DNA from: Hanleya hanleyi
Lineage: Eukaryota; Mollusca; Polyplacophora; Lepidopleurida; Hanleyidae
Direction of reading: 5' to 3'
DNA length: 64,000 bases
Assembly (NCBI GenBank): GCA_036873755.1
Contig: JAVTVY010051539.1
Span: 1 to 64,000 of the forward strand
Shown: one piece after another, positions 12,087 to 23,399 of the stretch
Position numbering within the stretch: the stretch's first letter is position 1
How the letters are laid out: every line of letters starts with the position of its first letter
Program-made: the position numbers and the translations under genes
The notes under the pieces: model-generated
What the model was told of the DNA's origin: nothing
Seen by the model: only the letters and a program-made list of their open reading frames with translations
Databases searched by the model: none

Positions 12087-12490
12087 AGCTACGTGGAAGC
12101 CATCTTCAATGACCAAGCTACGTCCTTCAAATTAAATCTGGCGTTTGGTTATGTATTGCAGCATAAGGAGACAGGCCAAGTCCGATACTTTTACCCGAGC
12201 AGTAACATCCGGGTATTTGACCAACCGTTTACCATCATTAACCGGGCGTCGCTACAGCCCGTGCTGGACCAAGTGGACCAATTGGATGTCTTGGGATGGG
12301 CCTATGCACAGCGCCCCAACACCAAGTGGATAGTGGAGAGGGTCATCAATGTCACGTTTTTCGTGACCAAATTACGGAATCTTCCCATCGGATGAATGCA
12401 TTCACCCATGTACTGATAGATACTCAGAATGCGCAAACAACTATCTGAGGATCTGTTGCCTCAGCGGTATCCTGGCCTGCCTGACGATGA
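12087..12490 (+). pseudogene. Fragment of a large-DNA-element protein (tentative)
   Basis: The frame contains TSFKLNLAFGYVLQHKETGQ, RYFYPSSNIRVF, a WAYAQRPNTKW segment and ends VTKLRNLPIG. From memory, this arrangement occurs near the start of multi-copy invertebrate proteins that continue into a family B DNA polymerase, as in Maverick/Polinton-type elements. No polymerase motif is present here. A further short piece at about 12426-12490, in a different frame, reads RKQLSEDLLPQRYPGLPDD. It is a truncated remnant abutting the LINE ORF1. The family call is recall only and could be wrong. Confidence 0.35.
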
Positions 12491-13100
12491 TTAGAACAAA
12501 CGGTTCATGGCAGAAGATGGAACTTTCTGAAATGGTGACTTCTCATTGGACAAGAATACATCTAACGGACAGGAACGAATATGACAGATGCAAATGGTGG
12601 CCTCTGATTGGACAAGAGTCTTCTTGAGTTGTAAACATGCCCAACGCGGCTCCCCCAGCGTGGGTATGATGTAATATTGGGGAAAATAAACTTTTGAAAA
12701 AAAACCCATTTCTTGTTGTTGTTGTTCTCTCATGTGTCATCCTTGTTGTTGTTGTTGTTCTCTCTCCGGTCTGTTAAGGCGTAACGACGGACGTCACTGC
12801 ATTTCGAAGAATTAGTGACAATTCCATGGAATATCTAGAAAATCAGAGCTTCTGAGCTATTTTACCAGGGCGTTGAAGCATTGAGCTTGCTGTTGGCGGG
12901 CGTTGCTACAAGATGACACCTCACACGACGCATTCGGACCAAGGATTGAAAACGGCCGAACTATTAGTCCAGTCGGATGCTCCTCCACGAGAGCTTCAAA
13001 ATAAGACCTCATACGATACCATAGGATCATTAGGGGCTCACCTAGACCCCAAGACGTGCACCCCGTATGGGCCTATACCCCATAGCCATGCAGTATAGGC
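12491..13100. other. Unassigned with GTT runs
   Basis: GTT trinucleotide runs lie at about 12713-12728 and 12743-12757. The sequence GATGTAATATTGGGGAAAATAAACTT near 12668 resembles the first 40 bases of the window, suggesting a shared repeat end. Confidence 0.4.
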
Positions 13101-13104
13101 CTAC

Positions 13105-14110
13105 CCAGGCCTCGGTGAACTTTTTCCAAAAATTTCACCGTTTCGCTCCGGGACCCTCCACATCGTGTTCTAAATGACGAGACGTGAAAAACAAATCCAA
13201 ACAACCCATATCACAATGAACGTGTGTGAATTTCCCAGGATGGACTCATACCCTCCATAGCTAGCCTATAGGCCTATATACAGACCTCGGTGACTTTTCC
13301 CAAAAAATTCACCGATTCACTCCGGGACCCCTCCCATTGTGTTTTTCTCGGCGAGACGAGAAAAACGAGACCCCACAACCCATAGTAACACCCACAGAAA
13401 AAATTGACCACCCCTCACCCCATATAGCCAGTATGAACTATATGAGCCTATATACAGACCTACCCGGTACTTTTCCAAAAATTTCACCGATTCGCTCCGG
13501 GACCTCGCCCATTGTGTTTTTCTCGGCGAGACGAGAAAAACAAGACCCCACAACTCATAGTAACACCCAAAAAAAAAATTGACCACCCCCATATAGTCAG
13601 TAAGAGCCTATATACAGACCTACCCGGTACTTTTCCAAAAATTTCACCGATTCGCTCCGGGACCTCTCCCATTGTGTTTTTCTCGGCGAGACGAGAAAAA
13701 CGAGACCCCACAACCCATAGTAACACCCACAAAAAAATTGACTTCCCCTCCCCCCATATAGCCAGTATGAGCCTATATACAGACCTCGGTGACTTTTCCC
13801 AAAAGTTTCACCGATTCGCTCCGGGACCCCTCCCATTGTGTTTCTCTCGGCGAGACGAGAAAAACGAGACCTCACAACCCATAGTAAAGCCCACAAAAAA
13901 ATTTGACCACCCCTCCCCCCATATAGCCAGTATGAGCTTATATACAGACCTCGGTGACTTTTCCCAAAAATTTCACCGATTCGCTCCGGGACCCCTCCCA
14001 TTGTCATTTTCTGGGCGAGACGAGAAAAACGAGACCCCACAACCCATAGTAACACCCACAAAAAAAAATTGACCACCCCTCCCCCCATATAGCCAGTATA
14101 GAGCTATACC
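13105..14110 (+). repeat. ~165 bp tandem repeat (block B)
   Basis: About six units start near 13110, 13285, 13457, 13617, 13780 and 13945. Each contains a CAGACCTCGGTGACTTTTCC-like start, TTTCACCGATTCGCTCCGGG, CCATTGTGTTTTTCTCGGCG, AGACGAGAAAAACGAGACCC and CCCATATAGCCAGTATGA. Spacing is 160-175 bp. Long frames on both strands (up to 186 residues) come from the repeat and have no recognised domain. The same repeat, inverted and with three units, is at 29520-30025. Confidence 0.9.
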
Positions 14111-14159
14111 CATACAGGCATTTCCCCGTATATTGTATATTGTACGAGTCCGTGCTCCG

Positions 14160-14182
14160 TTTTTTTTTTTTTTTTTTTTTTT
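14160..14182 (+). repeat. Poly-T run of about 23
   Basis: This is followed by CACGTGACCGCCACGTGACC, a short direct repeat. It may be the A-tail of a retroposed sequence on the - strand, but no body was identified. Confidence 0.5.
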
Positions 14183-14199
14183 GACCTTCACGTGACCGC

Positions 14200-14520
14200 C
14201 ACGTGACCGCCACCTGCCGCCACAGAGGTCAAAGGCGTGCATGAGCGCTTCCTATACTTTAACCTTGGTTCCCCCTTAAATTTTACCCGGGGGAACAAAT
14301 AAGTAGGTCAATGAGGCTTTATCCGTCCTTTCTATACTACTAACCACGCATTGTAGCAGCTGGTATTAAGCTTAATCAAATGTTATCCAACAAGCTCTTG
14401 CCAACTCCATCATGGCAGTTAATCAAACCAGAATATTGACATTAACGAAATATAAAAAAGGCAGACACTAATCAGCTCGTGTATACACAATAATTTCATC
14501 TACTAAGAGAGAAATACAGA
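14200..14520. other. No feature recognised
   Basis: A short inverted repeat (TTCCCCC...GGGGGAA, about 14268-14295) is the only landmark. Confidence 0.4.
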
Positions 14521-14522
14521 TC

Positions 14523-15180
14523 GCACCAGGCTATTTATACAGATGGTTCTAAAGATGGTGAGACAGTAGCATGTGCTACTGTCTTTAGTTCCAAAACTAA
14601 AACCTATCGACTACCAGGCAAAAGTTCGATATTTACTGCAGAGGCAAACGCTCTATGGTCGGCTTTAGAAGGTATTGGGTTCACTAAAAGGAAGAAATAC
14701 GTCATACAATTATATGACTGTAAATCTGATCAACAGATTGATATTGTGTTTTGTTGGGTTTGTTGTTCACGTTGACATCAAACGTAATACTGAAGCTGAT
14801 AAAATGGCTGAGACAGCCCCAGATGATGAGGTTGATCCTGTTGGAATCCCGTACAGTGATTTCAGACCATCGGTCTGTGCTTATGTCAGAAAGTTATTTC
14901 AATCTTTGTAGGATGCTATGGATAAAAACATACTTCACGAGTAGAACTGTAGGCTATACTCATCTGAACAGACAGAAACGTTTCGATCAAGCCATGATTA
15001 GACGATGTAGAATCGGCCATACACGATTAACTCACGAACATTTGCTGGAACAAAGAGCCAGTCTCAAGATGTATTTCATGCCACGAAGATCTCACGGTAA
15101 AACATATTCTTATCGACTGTATAGAATTTAAGATTGTAAGAGATAACTTTTATGGAGCAGATACTTTGGATACATTTTAA
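14523..15180 (+). pseudogene. LINE RNase H and C-terminal region, frameshifted
   Basis: Frame one (from about 14527) reads AIYTDGSKDGETVACATVFS and then FTAEANALWSALEGI. These are the first two RNase H motifs (Asp of TDGS, Glu of AE). The next motif, HVDIKRNTEADKMAE, is in frame two, and the tail CRIGHTRLTHEHLLEQ, typical after RNase H in Jockey/I-like LINE ORF2, is in frame three near 15000-15060. Two frameshifts and an internal deletion make it non-functional. In an intact element the domain removes the RNA template after reverse transcription. The RT and endonuclease parts are absent. Confidence 0.75.
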
Positions 15181-15254
15181 GTCGAGTAAAAGAAGATTGT
15201 ATTTTAGATTATCCTTGTCCGATTTCTTTGCCGTCACATTCTGATTGTTCTTAG

Positions 15255-15523
15255 GTTTGATAGTTGGAATAGCTGTTCTCTTTAGTTTTGGTTTGTACCC
15301 GAATTCAACTGCTACGCTGTAGAGGTCCTCGAATGATGTCTTCCTGTCAAAATGTGCCGAACAAATTATACAAGTACTGGCTCTGGCCCTCTTTCCACAC
15401 CCTCGTTTTGCGTACAAATTTCGTCCAATTTGCAGCGATTTTCTCGTCTTTATGCCACAAATGAATACTAACACCGTCATCTGTAGTAAAACTGCAACCT
15501 CCCACTACACAACGTCGCGGCAT
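15255..15523 (-). pseudogene. THAP zinc-finger domain with a frameshift
   Basis: From an ATG at 15523 the - strand reads MPRRCVVGGCSFTTDDGVSI, then WTKFVRKTRVW: the first Cys pair (C-x4-C) and Trp of a C2CH THAP DNA-binding domain. The second half, CIICSAHFDRKTSFEDLYSV and then KLKRTAIPTI (the AVPTIF-like box), lies in another frame. A shift in about 15370-15420 would join them into one full-length domain of about 88 residues. THAP domains occur in cellular transcription factors and in P-element-like transposases. No catalytic domain follows, as the flank is LINE sequence. It may be a frameshifted pseudogene, a transposon remnant or, if the shift is a sequencing error, a first exon. Confidence 0.75.
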
Positions 15524-15578
15524 ATTTAACAAATGATGCCCCGATACTCCGAAAATCTTCATAAATCAGCAGCTACTT

Positions 15579-15827
15579 ATGGCTGTGGTATACGGCTTTA
15601 ACATAGAGAATACAAGACGGCTGTCCCTCCGTGACGTCACAGCTGGAATTGACAGGAGAGCGATTTTCACCTTTCAAACGGCAATATCCCGCCAACCAGA
15701 CGGCACAAAATTATGGAAAAAATATCATTATTTTCAGAATCGAAAGGACTATTTATTATATTTTGACCTCAGACCGTTTGGGTTGACCTTTAAGACAGCT
15801 TTTCATCGATACATAAGTCTGTTATAG
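15579..15827 (+). CDS. Hypothetical short ORF next to the THAP domain
   Basis: An 82-residue frame starts 56 bases upstream of the THAP start and runs divergently. It contains DVTAGIDRRAIFTFQTAI, and the DNA around 15632 has TGACGTCA. I recognise no family. The divergent placement could reflect a shared promoter region, but chance is as likely. Confidence 0.15.
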   Translation: MAVVYGFNIENTRRLSLRDVTAGIDRRAIFTFQTAISRQPDGTKLWKKYHYFQNRKDYLLYFDLRPFGLTFKTAFHRYISLL

Positions 15828-15944
15828 TACTCGTACCTTTGACAATGTTCATAAGCCGAGGGTATCAGTCTCTGATATGCCATGATTCTTTGACACTAAT
15901 CTTGTGCACAGTACTCTAAAGATCAAATCATGGGACGGAAGATC

Positions 15945-16000
15945 TTCACAGTTTCAGAGCCTGGAGAAGGCTCTGAATCTCCAGGTTCCGAAACTGTGAA
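15945..16000. repeat. Short strong hairpin
   Basis: Arms of 23 bases, TTCACAGTTTC...CCTGGAGA and its complement, have two mismatches and a ten-base loop. It could be a terminator-like or small MITE-core structure. No gene is attached to it. Confidence 0.8.
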
Positions 16001-16004
16001 CCGT

Positions 16005-17555
16005 GTGGTGTTCGTTTATTGTAAATATTCATGCACGCCAACGCTCACTCCAAATCATATCAAATATAAACAATTCAAACTTGAAGCATTTTCATTGGGC
16101 GGCGCAAATCGATTGACGGACTTCTTCATTTAAAATTGACTATGCTGTGTTGGTGACATGCACACGCCCACCACTTTACCGCGAACGTCACTCCGCTGTC
16201 GATTTCAGTTCACTTCGAAGGCTTGGATCTATTTAGCCGGAAGGCTGAAGACGCTATCTTCTAGATATTCTGTCCCAGGATTTGGTACTCAAAGTATGTG
16301 CACAGGCAAATAAATTGATCAAAGTCTGATTAAGTATGACGGCAGAAAATTTCGGTTAATTCATCGTTTAACAGTATGACATCACTGTGACGTCGCACAG
16401 TTTCTAAACTATTTGTGATTTATTTATTATTCTCTAGCCGAAAGCATATCTTAATTGTGGTATATAACATCTATCGCTTTGATTCATCCTGTTATGCACA
16501 GGTCATTACATTTTCCCCTACTCCAATATATTTCTCACACAATTTAGCATCAACGTGGCTCACTGCAAAATCACTTTAACTACACAACAAATAAAATGAT
16601 CCATATGCGCAACAAAAAAAGTCAGTTTGTAAAATATTGACGCTATGTTGATTCAATATATTGCATGGCTTGCCATCGGCTCGTTTGTACCGAGACGGCG
16701 CACTCTCGGCTCATCTGAACTTAGTACTGTTTAATTTGTACTATATAGCAGATACAATTTCCTCATTCATTATTGCAAAGAATTTGTGTATTAGATTTTC
16801 AGATTTCCATTTGGCTGAAAATTAGAGAAGTTCTGTTTTATTTTCCACTGTTTCATAACATAAATGTAAACCTGGATTAAATATTATGTTAAAATTTCAA
16901 GATGATTCGACTAAAATAGAGCAGTTTATTTTTCAATATTCTACATGTACGCTCAGAACTGGTGATGTCTCTGAGAGGGCGTGCTACCATTATTCAGTTC
17001 CATTAAAGAGGATGGTGAGAGCCGGAGCGGGGAGTGTTTTGCAGGTAGGTTTTTTAACACTTTGATAACTAGGGGGGTACATGTATCACTTAAGTGAACA
17101 CTCATGTTGGAAGAGATCACGTGCACACATTCTTGTTCATTGTGCAAATTAACATGATATATCCTCCTAAATCTATCGGGTATTCCCATGACGGAATGTT
17201 GACATAATCCAACTGAGGTAATCTTGCCATGTTTGCATTTAGAAGATCATATTATCTTCACTCTAGTCAACTTTTTGCAGACAAATGGACACCACAACCG
17301 ATAATATCTGTAGATTTATAACTTTTTATAGCTTCTGTAAGTCAGCCCACTGACTGCCAAACAAAATATACCATCTCTCCTGTAATAGTAACTTGAACTG
17401 ATATACATGTAACATATTTTTTTACTAATAATCTTTCCTACTTACATGTATCAATGAGACAGCAAAACTAAGGGACACAACTCACTTTTCGAAACATGTA
17501 ACTTACACCGACATGAAAGAGGCCAGAATATAAACATTGATCCAGTAGTGAGCCA
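16005..17555. other. No feature recognised
   Basis: AT-rich intergenic sequence without recognised genes or repeats. The 78-residue - strand frame at 16953-17189 has no domain that I recognise. Confidence 0.4.
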
Positions 17556-17559
17556 ACAA

Positions 17560-18060
17560 TAATCACATATATGAACTTCGCTTTCTTACACTAGAAAAAA
17601 GTGAGCCAGTTTGATACAGTCATCTAAGCATTTTATCCACGGGTGATCCAATACATGAGATTATCTTACATAAAACAGTTAGTGTGATTCAAAACCACAG
17701 TGATATGTTTCACTGATCCATCAGTTGTGTCTTACTGTCGTGGTGAAACAGAAATGGATTGTTCAGATAGCACTTTGAGGGTATTGTGATCCAAATTGAT
17801 ACAATCTTGGTTGTAAATTTTCCAGGGATTGATCCACCGAATTTTAGATCCAAAATATATGTTGACTGGTTCATTTATCCAGTTATGCAGGATCTGAATG
17901 GATTTCTCATCCAATGTGAAGGAATTTGTCTCTGTGACCCATTGATGCCCCTTGCAGCCGATATAAAATCTAACAATGTGGAAATGGATCATTCATCCAG
18001 TATTGACTATAATATCAAATTCTGATTATTAAAATTGGACTGATTCAGTGAACAATGGAC
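17560..18060. repeat. TGATCCA/GAGCCA-rich cluster 1
   Basis: Heptamers such as TGATCCA, TGATCCAA, ATCCAGT, GAGCCA and their complements recur about once every 30-50 bases. This exceeds what the base composition suggests. A second cluster is at 20560-21430. No clear unit length or TIR was found. Confidence 0.5.
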
Positions 18061-18064
18061 AAGA

Positions 18065-18920
18065 GCACTTCCTGGGTTTGTAATATATAAACGTGTATTG
18101 ATGCGAACAAGTTTTCCACGTCAGCAAATTCCTTTGCTCACTGATGTCTGATAATAAAACAAGCAGGTAACAAAATTCAAATTCTTATCTATTTTCATTC
18201 CATAAAATTCCATATACACACAGCTTTTACATGCAGTATTATGCGGTCATACAATACAGAGCTTTTGGTAACCAAATAACACTTGTGTGAATACTTTGGT
18301 GACATGCTATAAAGTTCATATTCACGAGTTTGGTACAGCTACATGTATATGGTAGTAATCTGCAATTTGGCAGTTAAATGTGCAGTGTGGTGTTGTTTTA
18401 CATGTACACTTTAACTCCCCTCGTGTTCATTTCAAGAATGAAGTAAACTGAAAAAAATCATCTCCCACGTGCAACTCCACTCGTCTTTTAAGTGAACATC
18501 CCCAAAAATTTTAAACATAATGAATTACTGCCAAATTGTAATATAAATCTAATTGACTCAGTTGAACTGTTGTCCAACTTGTTCATCGAAAATGTAGTGC
18601 TCTGGGCTGACAATAATACATATATATTCACATAAAAAAATGAATTATACTGACAGTGTGCTTCAGTTTGGAGCAAATTTTGGAGCAAATCCTCTATGAA
18701 TGACAAAAAAAAATACTTCCTGTAATATAAACAGTGAATGTCAAATTGTTCATACAAAGAAAGATGGTATTGTGTTTACTTATAGGTAATCATCCTCAAC
18801 ACGTTTTTTTATATACACAGCTGGTAAGACACTGGTTTTCATTTTTATTTAACAAGCGTTCTGAGAACCCCAACATCTGGCCTAATGGGGCGATCCGCCA
18901 TTTAAGCTGCAGCACTTATT
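18065..18920. other. No feature recognised
   Basis: AT-rich. The short frames here (for example 18488-18757) show no domain. Confidence 0.4.
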
Positions 18921-18923
18921 GTA

Positions 18924-19304
18924 ATTACAACACATATAAGGGTAGTGGAAAGAGGTGCCGACATACTGACTGCGTCACATGACTTCACAGAATAGTCTTC
19001 TGGTTAACCTATTCTAAAGCACATACCAAGAATCTAACGATTCGTGATATGTGTTGTATCTCAGGTACGCTTTTATTGTACCTGTTCATGTAGCAACTTG
19101 GATGATATGACCACACGGCCCCTAGCACCGGCATAAGCGGTATTAGATACAAATCTAGAGAGCTATGATGGAAATGCTCTGACAACTCGTATACTGGTAA
19201 TTGGTGAGCTATTTCGCTATGACAACTCGTACATTGGAGATTGGTGAGCTGTATCGTCGTCAGATGTAAATGACGGCATTTAACACAAAAGACTAGTCTG
19301 TAAT
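18924..19304 (-). mobile_element. RT-family 3-prime region, subfamily 2, tandem copy 1
   Basis: It holds the conserved module of the RT family (CACGGCCCCTAGCACCGGCA, then GCGGTATTAGATAC) and the hairpin CAGGTAC-loop-GTACCTG. It also has two copies of an ACTCGTA...GGTGAGCT subrepeat. Copy 2 starts 507 bases later with only a few differences. Its RT coding part is absent. Confidence 0.7.
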
Positions 19305-19430
19305 GCCCGATGTCGACCCAGCATCAACTTCCCACAAGTGCCAACATATCAAAGACCAAAAGGTCTGTACAGGGGGCGGGCCTCGGGGACGAAACGTCCA
19401 CCAGCAGAATCTCGCCATATACAGGGAAAA

Positions 19431-19814
19431 ATTACAACACATATAAGGGTAATGGGAAGAGGTGCCGACATACTGACTGCGTCACATGACTTCACAGAAT
19501 AGTCTTCTGGTTAACCTATTCTAAAGCACATACCAAGAATCTAACGATTCGTGATATGTGTTGTATCTCAGGTACGCTTTTATTGTACCTGTTCATGTGG
19601 CAACTTGGATGATATGACCACACGGCCCCCTAGCACCGGCATAAGCGGTATTAGATACAAATCTAGAGAGGTATGATGGAAATGCTCTGACAACTCGTAT
19701 ACTGGTAATTGGTGAGCTGTTTCGCTGTGACAACTCGTACATTGGAGATTGGTGAGCTGTATCGTCGTCAGATGTAAATGACGGCATTTAACACAAAAGA
19801 CTAGTCTGTAAGGC
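19431..19814 (-). mobile_element. RT-family 3-prime region, subfamily 2, tandem copy 2
   Basis: This is nearly identical to 18924-19304; I count fewer than ten differences in about 380 bases. The 127 bases between the copies include GGGGGCGGGCCTCGGGGACG and are not repeated on either side. The head-to-tail layout suggests tandem insertion or a recent duplication. Two - strand frames of 64 and 78 residues fall in this copy but are not recognised. Confidence 0.7.
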
Positions 19815-19819
19815 ATTGC

Positions 19820-20555
19820 TGCTTTTCATCAAACCAGAAAATATTCAGACATATTTCATCATATCATCATAACCTAATTTATTATAATTCGAAATTTACC
19901 AAACCCTCATAAACTTTGGACAAATATTAATATTTCATATCACAAATAGCACATATGCATCCTCCAATTATATGAAACATGTTTACCAAGTTTATTAATC
20001 ACCCAGAGAAGCCTGCCAGTTTTAGTCAGCTTTTGTTGGTATTGTGATTTCTCTTAGCCTAATAATTGCAAACAATTATGATGATACCTGAAAGCCGGTA
20101 CATATACGGTACCAAGAAATTATGTGTACCATCCCCTCCCCTAATTCAATCTGGTACATGTACATTGTACTTGTACATCTCCCTCTATAGCGGTGAACTT
20201 ATTTAAATAAGAATGTCCTTCTATGAAACACAACACCAATAAATAAAGGGAGACCACTTTCTTTCCTCCCCAATAACCATGATTGATCCATGTAATAATT
20301 GATTAGCATCCCTGGAGGAATTTGGACTTTCTGTGTAAATAAAATGAACATTCAAAATTTGCTTAAAAGCAGAATCTTAGAAAAGTATTTTCTGAAGTGC
20401 TGAACCTATTTTCAACTGAAATGATGATCACTGAAAATTGTTATTCTTATTAACTTCTCGAGAGCATTGGACAATAAACACCTTCATGAGAAATGGATGT
20501 GTGCATCCACATACCGGCCCACAGGTTGCTTTATTGTATCGTCAAACTTCACTGA
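19820..20555. other. No feature recognised
   Basis: AT-rich intergenic sequence. A short GTACATGTACATTGTACTTG run lies near 20155. Confidence 0.4.
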
Positions 20556-20559
20556 TCTT

Positions 20560-21430
20560 TTGATCCAGTGGTGAAACAAATCACTGACCCTGTGGGGTCT
20601 GCAGCAGTGTTCTGACCTTGTTGGATCACTGATCCATCATTATTGGATCGATGATCCAATAATACAGATTTTCGGATCGATGATCCGGAAATAAAGATAG
20701 AATGTTATAATGTGGATGATTTAGCCATTCTGCTGTTCCAATGGTTGATTAAATATGGATAATTTATCTATTCTGTAGCCACAATGATTGGATCAAATAT
20801 CCAGGTGCAACACCCATTTCCATTTATTGGCTATTTCAACTTGTATGTGGCTCACATGAATATGGTACTGTGGCTCTATGAGTCGGAGAGGGACCTCAAA
20901 TTTGTGTCCAAGTGATCCAATGCTGCATCCAAAACGAGCCAGAAAATATGTTCCCATTGCCTTGGCGAGTGTGGATCACTGATTCACTGTTGCGCACAAA
21001 TTTATCCACGATTTTGCTTTCTGTTACAAGTCAGCGAGCCGAGAGTGAGCCATACAGGGAGAAACAAGCCTCTGGCGAGCCGGTCAATATATTGGCTCAA
21101 TACTGCCACAAAACTTCGCCACTTTTCCTTCTTTTTCTTGTTGCATATATGACTCATTTTTTTCCAGTGTAAAAGCTTGATGATCCAAAATAGTCGTCAA
21201 CTTGACTCGATGATCCAAACTGTTTTTTTTTACACTTGACTCAGTGAATAACAACAATCTTGGCTCATGTTGTTGGCTCAGTGAGACATTATTGACTCAC
21301 TACTGGATCAGATTCTCATCAAGGCAGATTACACAAAAACAACACATGAATCAGTTGTGAATCATCAAATATTCTGACTCTGTTATATGGCTCACCAATA
21401 GCTCATGTGTGGCTCATTCATTGCACAAGC
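20560..21430. repeat. TGATCCA/GGCTCA-rich cluster 2
   Basis: Dense recurrence of TGATCCA, GGATCGATGATCC, GGCTCA and ACTCA words; for example GGATCGATGATCC occurs twice at about 20645-20690. It shares its vocabulary with 17560-18060. It may be a strongly degraded tandem or foldback element. Confidence 0.5.
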
Positions 21431-21434
21431 TGCA

Positions 21435-22680
21435 AAACACTGAATCAAATTAGTTGTAGTGCTCCTTGTGCCTATACGGATTTTCAGCCTGCCACCACTG
21501 GGCTGATCCATATATACGATATCCGTCCATGCTGTATGCTCAGAAATGGATCATCTCTATGTGAAAACGGGATGACTAGTTTTCAGCGTGGGATTCCGGC
21601 GTAAACGATCTTTTCGCCAGTTTTTTATTCAGAATAATCGAATGAATTGAGCATAGTGTGCCTCAATATTTGCCAAAGTTATAGAGGGTGAGTCAAAAAA
21701 ATGTCCACCGGTAGTTTTGTTAATTTATTCATCTGAAGATATATATTATTGTGTATATGAATATAACAAAACGAAGGGTACTCTCTGTCCGAGCTACATC
21801 CCCCAATTGTATGTTTTATTTATGGGAAAAAATAAACAGATAATTACTGGGATAACGTTTATCCAGCAATGTTTATCGTGAGTTTGTCGTTTGTCCTCAC
21901 ATGGTGTGTCCCTAATGAATTAAAGCAGAGTGTACGAGACAATCGGCGAGAAGCCAGTCGATTCAAATCTCGACAAATCAGTCGATCGAGGACCGGACCC
22001 GTTGGAATGATATGGCATTAGATTGATCTATTTATATGATTGAAGGTTTTACAAGGTTATAAACTCACCCCACTGTATAGTCGTGTAGCTTCGTGATAGG
22101 TTTTCTCGCAGGCGGAGAATGTAGTTGGCTTAATGGTATTCGAAGGCCGACACGCAACAGTGCGCCCACTGTATGTACAATAATCTTAACCCACTTCAGG
22201 TATATACATGGCGGGAGCTGAACCTGGAAAACATGGGGAATCCCCTTTTGTTGGTAATTAAAACTGAAATTTGAAAGCAAGCATAATGTATAAGTCTTAT
22301 GCAGTATCGAAAAAAGGAAACCTAATTAATTAATATATATTTCAAAACGCTTGTGATCTGTATATCCTCCTACTGGAAACTGTCTCTGTTTTGTAGCATT
22401 TGCTCGATAATAGGTTGTGTTGTTGTGATATATAGGCATGGGTACATCTAAACCTTTGCCACACGATTTTGTTTTTGTAATACACGTTTTCTGTTTTGTT
22501 CTCTTATATTGACGCATCTGATAATTTTCGTGCAATGGGGATATTGAGATTTCTCCTGACTGACAAAAGATACGGGTTTTGTTATTGCTGTCCTATATCA
22601 AGGGATGCGAAATGAGATTTTCATGCCGAATATAATTTGTCAATTTGCAAGGGAAATGGATATATTAACGTTGATAGCGT
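21435..22680. other. No confident feature
   Basis: A 69-residue - strand frame at 22326-22535 has a basic start (MRQYKRTKQK) and no recognised domain. No RNA gene or element end was identified. Confidence 0.4.
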
Positions 22681-22685
22681 TGCCA

Positions 22686-23399
22686 AAATTGAATTACAAG
22701 CGTCTGGTTCGTCACGAATTTTCACGTCCATAACCCAAATTACAAGCGTCTAGTCCGTCATTCATAATCCAGCCGTCGTCCATTAGAGAATATCCGCGTC
22801 CACAATCCAAAGACCTATTCCATTTTCCACATAACAGTATTAGCACCAAATTCAAAAAGACAATCATAGTGTACATAAACATAGGCTTGTTTCCTACAAG
22901 AGAGAAGCGGTCAACAGTTTTCAATGATGCCGGCAAGACATCATGATGTTCCAAAAATATCAAATCCGTATCGCTGATCAGTATTCTTAATCCATAATAT
23001 TCGTTATAGAGTCGTCATCTAAAAATAGATGTATCTCAGTCACGCTTTGATTGTGCCTGTTCATATGAGTACCATGAGGATCTTGAAGTACATGGGTTCA
23101 TACGGCCCCTAGCCCCGGGTTAAGCGGAATTAGACACAAGTTACGAAACGTAGCGCCATAGATCTTGCACGCTACGTTCGTATTTTGCTATCAGCATGCG
23201 ATATGTATCGCCAAATTTGAGAAACTTTGAGTGGAGGCGCTTGGTGGAATAGCCCTGTTTATAAGTTTCTGCAACAATGTTTTGTGACGTTGATTAAAAT
23301 CATCACATTTAACACAGGATCTAGCAAATGCTGCTAAGCGAGATATGTATACGCCATATGCAGGTCCCACTGGAATATTACTATCCAGAAAGGGATAGT
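22686..23399 (-). mobile_element. RT retroelement copy 1: RT C-terminus and 3-prime region
   Basis: On the - strand the RT C-terminal region continues downstream of the frame that ends at 23400 (NYPFLDSN...PVGPAYGVYISRL, then the stop near 23160). Next comes the conserved module (CGCTTAACCCGGGGCTAGGG, hairpin near 23045-23070). The terminal segment encodes a hydrophobic MFMYTMIVFLNLVLILL stretch and ends at CGTCTAGTCCGTC/AATTACAAGC near 22742. A second short end (AATTACAAGCGTCTGG) lies at 22693. Confidence 0.75.

Noticed and set aside
13317..14088. Long frames (up to 186 residues) on both strands
   Set aside because: They follow the ~165 bp tandem repeat and lack any domain. Open frames on both strands are a composition effect.
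19370..19432. Hammerhead-like GGACGAAACGTCC
   Set aside because: The required CTGANGA half was not found upstream.
21660..21720. Possible mariner-like terminus (GGGTGAGTCAAAAAAATG)
   Set aside because: No inverted partner or transposase could be found nearby.
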